From Actinomadura hibisca NBRC 15177 (GTDB lineage Bacteria; Actinomycetota; Actinomycetes; Streptosporangiales; Streptosporangiaceae): 64,000 bases of DNA. Location: the NCBI RefSeq assembly GCF_001552635.1, contig NZ_BCRO01000022.1, positions 62,001 to 126,000 of the forward strand, written 5' to 3'. Below, in pieces: positions 1-8,030 of the stretch (position 1 is the first letter of the stretch; every line of letters begins with the position of its first letter). The notes below the pieces were generated by a model. The model saw nothing but the letters and a program-made list of their open reading frames with translations, was not told where the DNA came from and searched no databases. Both the position numbers and the translations under genes were made by a program.

Positions 1-65
1 AACGGCCGCACCAGGACTTTTTCGCCCGTCAGCCGGATCGGGCCCTTGAACTCGTCCTGGCTCAT
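1..65 (-). CDS. Partial CDS, N-terminus only, last gene of the cobalamin operon
   Basis: Only 21 codons lie in the window. The ATG at 65 overlaps the TGA of cobB (ATGA), so the two genes are translationally coupled. The visible peptide ends in GEKVLVRP. This resembles the first strand of GNAT acetyltransferases ('L.GE.V.LRP'), but that is too little to assign a function. A cobalamin gene is equally possible from context. Confidence 0.5.
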   Translation of the reverse strand, partial: MSQDEFKGPIRLTGEKVLVRP

Positions 66-1414
66 CGGGCGGCCTCCACCAGCCGTCGCGCGAAGTGCGG
101 CGCACCGGCCCAGTGCAGATGCAGGTAGGACGCCAGCAGCCGCCCGCGCACGAATCCCTCCGGGCCGTCGGTGGACCACTGCCAGGCGGGGGTCGTGCCA
201 TGGCCGGGCTCGGTGACGGTGCGGTGGAACTCGTGACCGTGCACGCGCTCGCCCGCGCGCGCGACGACCGAGTCCGCGACGGCGACGGCCGCGCGGTAAC
301 CGAGCGTCAGGCGCGGGGCCATGGTCGCGGTGACGTCGTCCAGCACTCCGCACATCGGAGCGCCGTCCAGCTCGCGCGCGAGGTAAAGCAGTCCGGCGCA
401 CTCGGCGTAGACCGCGCCGTCGAACGCCGCCACGGCCTTGCGCAACGGCTCGTTGGCCGACAGTTCGGCCGCGTACACCTCGGGGAACCCGCCGCCGATC
501 ACCAGGCCGCGCGTGCCCTCGGGCAGCGCGGTGTCGCGCAGCGGGTCGAAGCGCACGACCTCCGCGCCCGCCGCCGTCAGCAGTTCCTCGTTCTCGGCGT
601 ACCCGAAGGTGAACGCCGGGCCGCCCGCCACCGCCACGCGCGGCCGTCCCGGCACCGGCTCGCCGGTCTCGGGCGTCCACGCGGGGGCGGTCAGCGGCGG
701 CGCGCTGCGGGCCAGTTCCAGCAGCGCGTCCAGGTCGCACGAGGCGGCGACCAGCTCGCCCAGCCGTTCCACCGTCGCGAGGGCGTCGGCGTGCCGTTCG
801 GCGGCGGGCACCAGGCCGAGGTGCCGCGACGGCTTGGCCACCGCGTCGTGGCGGCGCAGCGCGCCCAGCACCGGCAGGCCCAGCTCCTCGATGGCCGCGC
901 GGCACATCGCCTCGTGCCCGTCGGAGCCGAGCCGGTTGAGGATCACCCCGCCCAGCCGGACGCCGCCGAACGTGCGGAACCCGTGCACCAGCGCCGCCAC
1001 CGACCGTCCGGCCGCCGCCGACGCGTCCACCACCAGCACCACCGGCGCCTCGATCAGCGCCGCGACGTGCGCGGTGGAGGCGTAGTCGCCGCCCGACACC
1101 GCGTCCTGCCCGGCCTTGGCCGCGCCGTCGAACAGCCCCATCACGCCCTCGACCACCGCCACGTCGGCCCCGGCCGCGCCGTGCCGCAGCAGCGGGACCA
1201 CCAGGTCCGGCGAGGTCAGCCACGGGTCCAGGTTGCGGCCCGGCCGCCCGGTGGCCAGCGCGTGGTAGCCGGGGTCGATGTAGTCGGGGCCGACCTTGTG
1301 CGGCGAGACCGCGAGGCCCCGCGCGGCCAGTGCCGCCATCAGCCCCGTGGCCACGGTCGTCTTGCCGCTGCCCGAGGACGGGGCGGCGACGACCAGGCGC
1401 GGCAGATCTACCAC
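62..1414 (-). CDS. cobB: Cobyrinate a,c-diamide synthase (CobB/CbiA)
   Basis: Glutamine-dependent amidation of the a and c side chains of (hydrogeno)cobyrinic acid in the cytoplasm. The 450-residue protein has an N-terminal ATP-binding P-loop (APSSGSGKTT, about residues 10-19) in a dethiobiotin-synthetase-like domain. A C-terminal class I glutamine amidotransferase domain follows, with the nucleophile Cys in YAECAGLLYL and a terminal His in SYLHLHW. The reading frame is open far upstream, but the family start is the GTG at 1414 that overlaps the end of cobO. It sits between cobO and the partial gene at 1-65. Length is normal for the family. Confidence 0.93.
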   Translation of the reverse strand: MVDLPRLVVAAPSSGSGKTTVATGLMAALAARGLAVSPHKVGPDYIDPGYHALATGRPGRNLDPWLTSPDLVVPLLRHGAAGADVAVVEGVMGLFDGAAKAGQDAVSGGDYASTAHVAALIEAPVVLVVDASAAAGRSVAALVHGFRTFGGVRLGGVILNRLGSDGHEAMCRAAIEELGLPVLGALRRHDAVAKPSRHLGLVPAAERHADALATVERLGELVAASCDLDALLELARSAPPLTAPAWTPETGEPVPGRPRVAVAGGPAFTFGYAENEELLTAAGAEVVRFDPLRDTALPEGTRGLVIGGGFPEVYAAELSANEPLRKAVAAFDGAVYAECAGLLYLARELDGAPMCGVLDDVTATMAPRLTLGYRAAVAVADSVVARAGERVHGHEFHRTVTEPGHGTTPAWQWSTDGPEGFVRGRLLASYLHLHWAGAPHFARRLVEAAR

Positions 1415-2010
1415 TCGATGCCCTTCTGTCCCTTCTGCCCCCGGTCCATCGGGTGCTTGACCTTCGCCATCTCGGTGACCAGGTCGGCGAACTCCAGCAG
1501 GCGCGGGTCGGCGTCGCGGCCGGTGATGATCACGTGCTGGTTGCCGGGCCGGTCCTTCAGCGCGGCGATGACGTCCTCGACGTCCACCCAGCCCCACTTC
1601 ATCGGGTAGGTGAACTCGTCCAGCACGTACAGCCGGTAGGTCTCGGCGGCCAGGTCGCGCTTGATCTGCTCCCAGCCCTCGCGGGCGTCGGCGGCGTGGT
1701 CCTCCTCGCTGCCGGGCCGCTGGATCCACGACCAGCCCTCGCCCATCTTGTTCCACGCGACGGTGCCGCCCTCGCCGCTCTCGCCGAGCACCCGCAGCGC
1801 GGTCTCCTCGCCGATGCGCCACTTGGCGGACTTCACAAACTGGAACACCCCGATCGGCCAGCCCTGGTTCCAGGCGCGCAGCGCCAGCCCGAACGCGGCC
1901 GTGGACTTGCCCTTGCCCGGACCGGTGTGCACCATCACCAGCGGCTGGTTGCGGCGCGCGCGGGTGGTCAGCCCGTCGTCGGGCACGTACTCCGGCTTCC
2001 CCTGCGGCAT
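1408..2010 (-). CDS. cobO: Cob(I)yrinic acid a,c-diamide adenosyltransferase
   Basis: Transfers the 5'-deoxyadenosyl group of ATP to the reduced corrinoid cobalt. The 200-residue protein is typical CobO/BtuR. It has a P-loop variant GPGKGKSTAAFG (about residues 30-41), the VLDEFTYPMKWGW segment, and a C-terminal RGQKGQKGIEW tail. The ATG at 2010 lies 2 nt beyond the chelatase stop, with an AGGAAGG-rich ribosome site inside the end of that gene. The last 7 bases overlap cobB. The order chelatase-cobO-cobB is common in actinomycete cobalamin clusters. Confidence 0.95.
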   Translation of the reverse strand: MPQGKPEYVPDDGLTTRARRNQPLVMVHTGPGKGKSTAAFGLALRAWNQGWPIGVFQFVKSAKWRIGEETALRVLGESGEGGTVAWNKMGEGWSWIQRPGSEEDHAADAREGWEQIKRDLAAETYRLYVLDEFTYPMKWGWVDVEDVIAALKDRPGNQHVIITGRDADPRLLEFADLVTEMAKVKHPMDRGQKGQKGIEW

Positions 2011-2012
2011 CC

Positions 2013-4031
2013 CTACGCCACCTTCCTGACGTCCCGAACCACCCCGGCCAGCCCGTCGGCGGCCAGCTCCTCCAGGCGGACGACCTGCGCGCCCAGCCGG
2101 GTGCCCAGCGCGGCGGCCAGGCCGAGCCTCACCGGGCCGCTCTCGCAGTCCACCACGACCGAGGCGACCCCCGACAGCAGCCCCGCGGCGGCGGCCGGGT
2201 CCGGCCCGTGGGTGGCGCGGCCGTCGGTGACCAGCACCAGCAGCGGGCGGCGCGCCGGATCGCGCAGCCGCTCGACGCGCAGCACCTCGGCGGCGCGCAG
2301 CAGCCCGGCGCTCAGCGGGGTGCGGCCGCCGGTCGGCAGCCGCTCCAGCCGCCGCGCCCCGGCCTCCACCGACGAGGTCGGCGGCAGCGCGAGGTCGGCG
2401 TCACGGCCCCGGAAGGTGATCAGCCCGACCTTGTCGCGCCGCTGGTAGGCGTCCAGCAGCAGGCTCAGCACCGCGCCCTTGACCGCGCGCATCCGCTTGC
2501 GGGCGGCCATCGAGCCGCTGGCGTCCACGACGAACAGCACGAGGTTGCCCTCGCGGCCGTCGCGCACCGGTTCGCGCAGGTCCTCGGGCGCGACCAGCAG
2601 GCCGGGGCCGGTGCGGCCGCGCGCCCGCTGGTGCGGGGCGGCGGCGCGCAGGGTCGCGCTGAGGTGCACGCCGTGGGAGCCGGGACGGTCGCCGGACACG
2701 CGGCCGTGCGGGCTGCGCGCCTTGGAGCGGCGGCCGGGCGCGCCCGCGCCCATGCCGGGCACGGTGAACAGGCGGGGCTTGTAGGCGGCGTCGGCGGGGG
2801 CGGGTTCCTGATCGCCGCCGCCCTGCTTTTCAGGGCCGCTGTTCTGCTGCTCGTCGGAGGGGGCGGAGCCGTTGCCGGACGGTTCGGGCGCGTCCTGCGG
2901 CCCGTCACCGCCGCCTGGTCCATCCGGTCCGTCGGGGCCCTCGCCGGGGCCGTCGCCGTCAGGCTGGGGCGGCTCGGGGTCGCTGTGCTCGTCGAGGATC
3001 TGGTCCAGCTTGTCGCGGTCCAGGCCCGGCGCGTCGAACGGGTCGCGCCGCCGCCGGTGCGGCAGCGCGAGGCGCGCGGCGGTCCGCACGTCGTCCTCGT
3101 TGACGCTGTCGCGGCCGTCCCAGGCGGCCAGCGCGATCGCGGCGCGGGCCGTCACCAGGTCGGCGCGCAGGCCGTCCACCTCGAACGCCGCGCACACCGC
3201 CGTGATCTGCCGCAGCGCCGCGTCGGTCAGCTCGACGCCGGGCAACCGCGCCTGCGCGGCGGCGATACGGGCGGCGAGACCGGCCTCCGCCGCCGCGAAC
3301 CCGGCGGCGAAGCCCTCGGGGTCGGCCTCGAAGCGCAACCGCCGCCGCACCACCTCGGCGCGCTCGGCGGGGTCGCGCGTGGCGGCGACCTCGACGGTCA
3401 GCCCGAACCGGTCCAGCAGCTGCGGGCGCAGCTCCCCCTCCTCGGGGTTCATGGTGCCCACCAGCAGGAACCGGGCCGCGTGCCGCACCGACACGCCCTC
3501 GCGCTCGACGTGGGACTCGCCCATCGCGGCGGCGTCCAGCAGCAGGTCCACCAGGTGGTCGTGCAAGAGGTTGACCTCGTCCACGTAGAGCACGCCCCGG
3601 TGCGCGGCGGCCAGCAGGCCCGGCTCGAACGCCTTGACGCCCTCGGTCAGCGCCCGCTCGATGTCCAGCGAGCCGGTCAGCCGGTCCTCCGACGCGCCGA
3701 CCGGCAGCTCCACCAGCCGCGCGGGCCGGTCGGCGGCCTGCTCCCCAGCCGGGTGCGGGCCGTCGGGGCAGGCCGGATCGGGGTCGCGCGGGTCGCAGGA
3801 GAAGCGGCAGCCGTCCACCACGCGCAGGCCCGGCAGCAGGTCGGCCAGCGCCCGCACGATCGTGGACTTGGCGGTGCCCTTCTCGCCCCGCACCAGCACC
3901 CCGCCGACGCCGGGGGAAACCGCGTTGACCAGCAGCGCGAGCTTCAGGTCGTCCATCCCCACCACCGCGGAGAAGGGGTAGCGCGCCGTGCGCGCGCGGC
4001 TCATGAGCCCATCAGAGGGGGCATGCCTCAT
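2013..4031 (-). CDS. Cobaltochelatase/magnesium-chelatase-type ChlI-ChlD fusion
   Basis: AAA+ motor subunit that would drive cobalt insertion by a CobN-type chelatase; no cobN lies in the window. The 672-residue protein has an AAA+ domain with Walker [10 protein letters not shown] and Walker [13 protein letters not shown] long Pro/Gly/Asp-rich linker (around residues 350-420) follows. The C-terminal von Willebrand A domain has the MIDAS motif [11 protein letters not shown] chose the ATG at 4031 because GGAAGG lies 4 nt upstream; another ATG at 4004 lacks a clear ribosome site. The cobalamin riboswitch directly upstream supports a cobalamin role over a bacteriochlorophyll one. Confidence 0.88.
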   Translation of the reverse strand: MRHAPSDGLMSRARTARYPFSAVVGMDDLKLALLVNAVSPGVGGVLVRGEKGTAKSTIVRALADLLPGLRVVDGCRFSCDPRDPDPACPDGPHPAGEQAADRPARLVELPVGASEDRLTGSLDIERALTEGVKAFEPGLLAAAHRGVLYVDEVNLLHDHLVDLLLDAAAMGESHVEREGVSVRHAARFLLVGTMNPEEGELRPQLLDRFGLTVEVAATRDPAERAEVVRRRLRFEADPEGFAAGFAAAEAGLAARIAAAQARLPGVELTDAALRQITAVCAAFEVDGLRADLVTARAAIALAAWDGRDSVNEDDVRTAARLALPHRRRRDPFDAPGLDRDKLDQILDEHSDPEPPQPDGDGPGEGPDGPDGPGGGDGPQDAPEPSGNGSAPSDEQQNSGPEKQGGGDQEPAPADAAYKPRLFTVPGMGAGAPGRRSKARSPHGRVSGDRPGSHGVHLSATLRAAAPHQRARGRTGPGLLVAPEDLREPVRDGREGNLVLFVVDASGSMAARKRMRAVKGAVLSLLLDAYQRRDKVGLITFRGRDADLALPPTSSVEAGARRLERLPTGGRTPLSAGLLRAAEVLRVERLRDPARRPLLVLVTDGRATHGPDPAAAAGLLSGVASVVVDCESGPVRLGLAAALGTRLGAQVVRLEELAADGLAGVVRDVRKVA

Positions 4032-4064
4032 CGTTCCTTCCGTCGGGTGTCCACGCCCGTGGCG

Positions 4065-4240
4065 GCCAGCGTCCGACGGCCGGAGTTCCTGGCTCCCGGC
4101 TCCCCCTCGGCCCTCCGGCGTCACCGCCGCGCACGATGGAGGGGGACTCCCCGGTCACAGTTGCGGGACAGCCCCGGAATTGGCCGTCGATCGTCTGGCG
4201 CTCGCGCACTGATCGGCTGGGCCGCACCGGGTTCCTCCGC
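4065..4240 (-). promoter_or_regulatory. Cobalamin riboswitch
   Basis: In the minus-strand leader of the chelatase gene, the conserved core GCTGTCCCGCAACTGTGA lies at 4172-4155. It is preceded by GGAGGAACCCGGTG (from 4238) and followed by the B12 box AGCCAGGAACTCCGGCCG near 4094-4077. These match the adenosylcobalamin riboswitch consensus in order and spacing. The element ends about 30 nt before the ATG. Binding of adenosylcobalamin would be expected to shut off chelatase-cobO-cobB. The 5' boundary is approximate. Confidence 0.9.
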
Positions 4241-4303
4241 GTCCGTCGCCCGCCCAGGATGACATACCGCCTGTTACGCCCCAAGCCACGACCGGTGCGG
4301 AGC

Positions 4304-4324
4304 TTATTGGCAATGCGCCAACAA
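4304..4324. promoter_or_regulatory. Inverted repeat, candidate TetR operator for the mpaB-like operon
   Basis: TTATTGGC-AATGC-GCCAACAA is an inverted repeat with 7 of 8 pairs matching. It ends 17 bp before the MpaB-family gene and could cover its promoter. The TetR gene is second in that operon, so autoregulation through this site is plausible. Confidence 0.5.
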
Positions 4325-4341
4325 CGTGTTCCACTGGGGCC

Positions 4342-5196
4342 ATGGACACCACCGCCTCCCGGCTGCCCTTCCGTCCCGGCGACGTCTCCTGGACGGTGAC
4401 GCGCGAACCGGTGCTCGGCCTCGGCGCGGCCCCCACGCTGCTGCTCCAGGTGACCCACCCGCTCGTCGCCGCGGGCGTCGACCAGCACTCCGACTTCGAG
4501 CGCGACCCGTTCGCGCGGTTGTGGCGGACGGCCGACATCATGCTCAAGCTGTCGTTCGCCGACGCCGAGACGTCGGCGCGGCAGTCCCGCGTGCTGCGCG
4601 CCATGCACAAGCGCGTGGAGGGGGTCTCCGACGAGGGCACGCCTTACCGCGCGCTGGACCCCGACCTGCTGACGTGGGTGTGGGCGACGCTGGTGCACAA
4701 CGCGCTCGACCTGTACCAGCGCACGTTCGGGCCGCTATCGGACGCCGACCGCGAGCGCTTCTACCAGGAGCAGAAGCTCATCGCCCACGCGTGCGGTGTA
4801 CCGGAGGGCCACTGCCCGGAGGGGTACGCCGAGTTCCGCGCCTACTTCGCGCGCGTCGTGCGCGAGGAGCTGCGCCCCACCGCGACCTCGGCCAAGCTGC
4901 TGGACATGGATCGGCGGCTGCCCCTGCCCGCCCCGCTCGGCTCCGCCTACCTGCACCTCAACCTGCTGGCCGCCGGGGCGTTGCTACCGCCGGACCTGCG
5001 CCGCACGCTGGGTATCCCGTGGAACGCGCGGCGCGCGGCGGCGTTCAACGCGCTGCTGCGCGCCAACCGGGCCGGGGCCAGGGTCGTCCCGGCGCGGGTG
5101 CGGCACCGGCCGACCGACTACCTGGTGGCGCGCGACAAGCCGTTGCGCCTGTTCAGCACCAGGCGGGCCCGGCCCGGCGCGACGCGCGCGGCATAG
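4342..5196 (+). CDS. Oxygenase MpaB family protein (DUF2236)
   Basis: A 284-residue member of the family that includes fungal MpaB and the heme-dependent rubber oxygenase Lcp. The N-terminal signature is visible: THPLVAAGV, then HSDFERDPF and RLWRTAD, followed by a long helical region with LVHNALDLYQRTFG. No signal peptide is evident, so a cytoplasmic protein is likely. The substrate cannot be told from sequence; relatives cleave isoprenoid or lipid-like molecules. The gene is followed after 9 bp by a TetR regulator, and an inverted repeat precedes its start. There is no strong ribosome site. Confidence 0.8.
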   Translation: MDTTASRLPFRPGDVSWTVTREPVLGLGAAPTLLLQVTHPLVAAGVDQHSDFERDPFARLWRTADIMLKLSFADAETSARQSRVLRAMHKRVEGVSDEGTPYRALDPDLLTWVWATLVHNALDLYQRTFGPLSDADRERFYQEQKLIAHACGVPEGHCPEGYAEFRAYFARVVREELRPTATSAKLLDMDRRLPLPAPLGSAYLHLNLLAAGALLPPDLRRTLGIPWNARRAAAFNALLRANRAGARVVPARVRHRPTDYLVARDKPLRLFSTRRARPGATRAA

Positions 5197-5205
5197 GCTG
5201 GCGGG

Positions 5206-5820
5206 GTGGCACCGTCCAAAGCGCGCTACCAGCGGCTCCCCCACGACGAGCGGCGCGACCAGATCCTCGCGGTGGCGCGGCGCATGTTCACCGAGCTGCC
5301 CTACGCCGAGGTCTCCACCACCGCCATCGCCGACCGGGCCGGGGTGCGCCGCGGGCTGATCCACTACTACTTCGGCACCAAGCGGGACCTGTTCCTGGAG
5401 GTGGTGCGCGGGCTGGCGGCGGGCGCGGCCCTCCAGGCCCCGCCGCCGGACGCCGCCCTGCCGCTGCCCGAGACGGCCGAACTGTGCGTGGACCTGTACC
5501 TGGACGCCGCCGAGGCGAGCGGCGTGACGTGGTTCGCGGCGGTGGACGCCGAGGGCTTCGGCCAGGACCCCGAGCTGCTGCGGATCATCAACCGGGCGCG
5601 GGACCTGACGGTGGACCACCTGCTGACGGTGCTGGGCGTGCCCGATCCCGGCACCGCGCTGCGGGCGGTGCTGCACACCTACTCGGGGCTGGCCGAGTCG
5701 GCGACGCGGCAGTGGTTGCAGGAGAAGACGCTGACGCGGGCGCAGGTGCACACGCTGCTGTCACGGTCGTTGCTGGCGCTGGTCACCGAGATCGGCCCGG
5801 CGGTCGAACGCGCCGGATGA
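5206..5820 (+). CDS. TetR/AcrR-family transcriptional regulator
   Basis: 204 residues from a GTG start. The N-terminal helix-turn-helix (about residues 18-62) shows FTELPYAEVSTTAIADRAG and the hallmark LIHYYFGTKRDLF. The ligand-binding half is not conserved with a named family. It is 9 bp downstream of the MpaB-family gene on the same strand, so it most likely controls that operon, possibly through the inverted repeat at 4304-4324. Confidence 0.9.
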   Translation: MAPSKARYQRLPHDERRDQILAVARRMFTELPYAEVSTTAIADRAGVRRGLIHYYFGTKRDLFLEVVRGLAAGAALQAPPPDAALPLPETAELCVDLYLDAAEASGVTWFAAVDAEGFGQDPELLRIINRARDLTVDHLLTVLGVPDPGTALRAVLHTYSGLAESATRQWLQEKTLTRAQVHTLLSRSLLALVTEIGPAVERAG

Positions 5821-5839
5821 CGCGACGCGTCCCCCTTAT

Positions 5840-5911
5840 GAGCACGCCTCGCAGCGCGGCTCAAAGCATGCCTCGCAACACGCGTCGGAGCACGCCTCGC
5901 AGCGCGGCTCA
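5840..5911. repeat. Three tandem 24-bp repeats
   Basis: Units at 5840-5863 and 5888-5911 are identical over 24 bp (starting GAGCACGCCTCGC and ending GCGGCTCA). The middle unit, 5864-5887, is a diverged copy (AAGCATGCCTCGC...). Each identical unit begins GAGC and ends GCTCA, so it can fold back on itself. The array fills the gap between convergent genes, and its last bases contain the stop codon of the ATPase gene. Confidence 0.85.
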
Positions 5912-6616
5912 GAGGGTCGCGGGGGCGGGCGCCGGGACCGCGAACCACACCGCCTTCCCCGGCACGCGCGCGCCGAGCCGGGAGGTGGAGCGCAGCGTCC
6001 CCCACCGGCCCTTCGACAGCTCGCGCACGATGCTGAGGCCGCGCCCGCAGTCGCCCGACGTCCACGAGTAGCCGGGCAGCCGCGCCTCGGCGTGCGCGTC
6101 GAAGACGGCGCAGCGGACCTCCACCTGGGGCCCGGCGTCGCCCCCGTCGATCGGCTCGCCGAGGTACAGCCACAACTCGTGCGGGCCGTGCTCCCCGGCG
6201 TGCTGGTAGGCGTTGGTGGCCAGCTCGCTGACCATGAGCTTGGCGTCGCCGACGACGTCGGGCGGCACGCCGAGCCCGGCGAGCGCCCCGGCCAGCGCGC
6301 GGCGGGCGTGCGAGGCGCAGCCGGGGCCGCGCGGCAGCGCCCAGACCCGGCCGGGACGGCCGCACGCGCCGGTCACGGTGACACCGCCCTCCCCGGCCCC
6401 GGCGGCGGCCCCGAGGACCGCGCCGGCGTCGCACGCGCCGAGGGCCCAGGCGTCGGGGCCGTCGGCGTCCGGCGCGCCGGGCCCGGCACCGCCGCCCCGC
6501 CCTCGCCCGTCCACCGGCGGAGGTTCGGCGTCGGCCGCCAGGTCGTCCGGCGACGCCGGCGCGAGGCCGGGCATCGTGGCCGGCGCGTCGGCGGTGATCT
6601 CAGGCGAGGTGTTCAC
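5909..6616 (-). CDS. HATPase-domain regulator, anti-sigma/AbaA-like
   Basis: 235 residues. A low-complexity Gly/Ala/Pro-rich N-terminal third precedes a single GHKL ATPase domain. The N-box SELATNAYQHA is at about 130-140 and the G1 box DCGRGLSIV at about 189-197. No histidine phospho-acceptor domain is present, so it resembles SpoIIAB/RsbW-type kinases and the HATPase of the Streptomyces abaA locus. The GTG at 6616 is preceded by GGGAGGAA and was preferred to an earlier start lacking a ribosome site. It is divergent from the XRE/DUF397 pair, an arrangement typical of actinomycete abaA/whiJ-like modules. Confidence 0.8.
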   Translation of the reverse strand: MNTSPEITADAPATMPGLAPASPDDLAADAEPPPVDGRGRGGGAGPGAPDADGPDAWALGACDAGAVLGAAAGAGEGGVTVTGACGRPGRVWALPRGPGCASHARRALAGALAGLGVPPDVVGDAKLMVSELATNAYQHAGEHGPHELWLYLGEPIDGGDAGPQVEVRCAVFDAHAEARLPGYSWTSGDCGRGLSIVRELSKGRWGTLRSTSRLGARVPGKAVWFAVPAPAPATL

Positions 6617-6830
6617 GGGTTCCTCCCGTGGGCGCAGGCGCTCGGGGGCGGGCGGCACCCGTACGACGCGTCCCGTCTCGTCACAATCGGTTTCCGTCTC
6701 GTCACGATTCAGCGTGTCGTGAGATTCTCAGTCCCGCAACCGTCTCGCCAAGATTGCTCTGGCGTTCCCCTTCGACGGTTTTCGTCATTCCCCTGTCCGG
6801 AGGGTCCCCGGCGGAGCACACTCCGGAGGC

Positions 6831-7676
6831 ATGACCTATAGCCCAACCGTGCGCGGACGGCGGCTCGCCAGGGAACTGCGCAGCCTGCGCGAGGAACTCG
6901 GCCTCACCCTCCAGGAGGTCGCCGACCGGCTCGACTGGTCGCGCGCCACGGTGTCCAGGCTGGAGACCGGCCAGACCCGGCCAAAGCCCGACGACATCGC
7001 CGGCCTGCTCGACCTGTACGGCGTGCCGAGCCCCGACCGCGACGCGCTGATCCGGCTGGCCCGCGAGGCGGGGCAGCGCGGCTGGTGGACCGCCTACGCC
7101 GACGTGTTCGCCGGCAGCTACGCGGCGCTGGAGGACGAGGCGTCGCGCATCCGCACCTGGGACCCGCAGCTCGTGCACGGCCTGCTCCAGACCGAGGACT
7201 ACGCGCGCGCCGTCATCACCGCCGGGCGGATGTTGCCGACCAGCTACGAGATCGAGCGGCGTATCACCGCCCGCAAGATCCGCCAGCAGGTGCTGGACCG
7301 GCCCACCGCCCCGCAGTTCCAGATGATCATCGACGAGGCGGTGCTGCACCGCCAGATCGGCGGTCCCGGGGTGATGGCGGCCCAGCTCACCGCGCTGGCG
7401 GAGGCGTCGGCGCGGCCCAACGTCACCGTGCAGGTGGTGCCGTACGCGGCGCGCGAGCACGCGGGGCTGGACGGCCGGTTCACGATCCTGTCGTTCACCA
7501 ACCCCGCCGACCCCGATATCGCCTACGTAGAGGGCACCATGGGTGACGTTTATCTCGAAAGCACCAAGGAAATAGCCAAACACGGGGACCGCTTCGACCG
7601 CATCGAGGCGGCGGCCCTGCCCCCGGAGGATTCCGCGCAGCTCATCTCCGAAGCGGTGACAAGGAGCGGCAAGTGA
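6831..7676 (+). CDS. XRE-family regulator with DUF5753 domain (WhiJ-like)
   Basis: 281 residues. The N-terminal helix-turn-helix (about residues 15-70) contains LTLQEVADRLDWSRATVSRLETGQ. The rest is DUF5753, with HGLLQTEDYARAVI and VTVQVVPYAAREHAGLDG. CCGGAGG precedes the ATG. The gene ends in a GTGA overlap with a DUF397 gene, the usual toxin-antitoxin-like or developmental pairing of WhiJ-type regulators in actinomycetes. Its exact target is not visible. Confidence 0.92.
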   Translation: MTYSPTVRGRRLARELRSLREELGLTLQEVADRLDWSRATVSRLETGQTRPKPDDIAGLLDLYGVPSPDRDALIRLAREAGQRGWWTAYADVFAGSYAALEDEASRIRTWDPQLVHGLLQTEDYARAVITAGRMLPTSYEIERRITARKIRQQVLDRPTAPQFQMIIDEAVLHRQIGGPGVMAAQLTALAEASARPNVTVQVVPYAAREHAGLDGRFTILSFTNPADPDIAYVEGTMGDVYLESTKEIAKHGDRFDRIEAAALPPEDSAQLISEAVTRSGK

Positions 7677-7885
7677 ACCAACTCCAGCGCGAACTCACCC
7701 GTGAAATGTCCGGCGCCGCCTGGCGCACCTCGTCGCACAGCGGTAGCGGCGACCAGTGCGTCGAGGTGGCGTCCCTGACCGGCGCGCGGCACGCCGTGCG
7801 CGACTCCAAGGACCGGCGCGGCCCCGCGTTCGTCCTGACCGCCGACGCCTGGCACGACCTGCTGGACGTGGCGCGCGGGTCCTAG
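7673..7885 (+). CDS. DUF397 domain protein
   Basis: 70 residues with the DUF397 signature WRTSSHSGSGDQCVEVA, then AVRDSKDRRGPAFVLTADAW. The GTG start overlaps the TGA of the XRE gene (GTGA). DUF397 proteins accompany XRE/DUF5753 regulators in many copies per actinomycete genome and are thought to modulate them. A perfect hairpin follows the gene. Confidence 0.92.
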   Translation: MNQLQRELTREMSGAAWRTSSHSGSGDQCVEVASLTGARHAVRDSKDRRGPAFVLTADAWHDLLDVARGS

Positions 7886-7901
7886 CGGCCCGCCGTCCGG
7901 A

Positions 7902-7931
7902 GAAGAGCCGCGGCCGCCGACGCGGCTCTTC
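7902..7931 (+). terminator. Strong hairpin terminator
   Basis: GAAGAGCCGCG (7902-7912) pairs perfectly with CGCGGCTCTTC (7921-7931) across an 8-nt loop, 16 bp after the DUF397 stop. There is no T run, as is common in high-GC actinomycetes. Confidence 0.75.
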
Positions 7932-7977
7932 GCGCCCCCTGCTCCCTCCCCGAACGTCCCCCGCCCCTTCCCCCCAA

Positions 7978-7995
7978 ACTAGAACCCGTTCTAGT
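7978..7995. promoter_or_regulatory. KstR-type palindromic operator
   Basis: ACTAGAAC-CC-GTTCTAGT is a perfect 8+8 inverted repeat. Its core TAGAACCCGTTCTA fits the published KstR consensus TnnAACnnGTTnnA exactly. It lies 35 bp upstream of the LLM oxidoreductase start. Other TetR regulators can bind similar AGAACnnGTTCT sites, so the regulator's identity is inferred. Confidence 0.7.
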
Positions 7996-8030
7996 ATCGC
8001 CCTGCGTCTCGACGACCGGAGGGCGATCAC

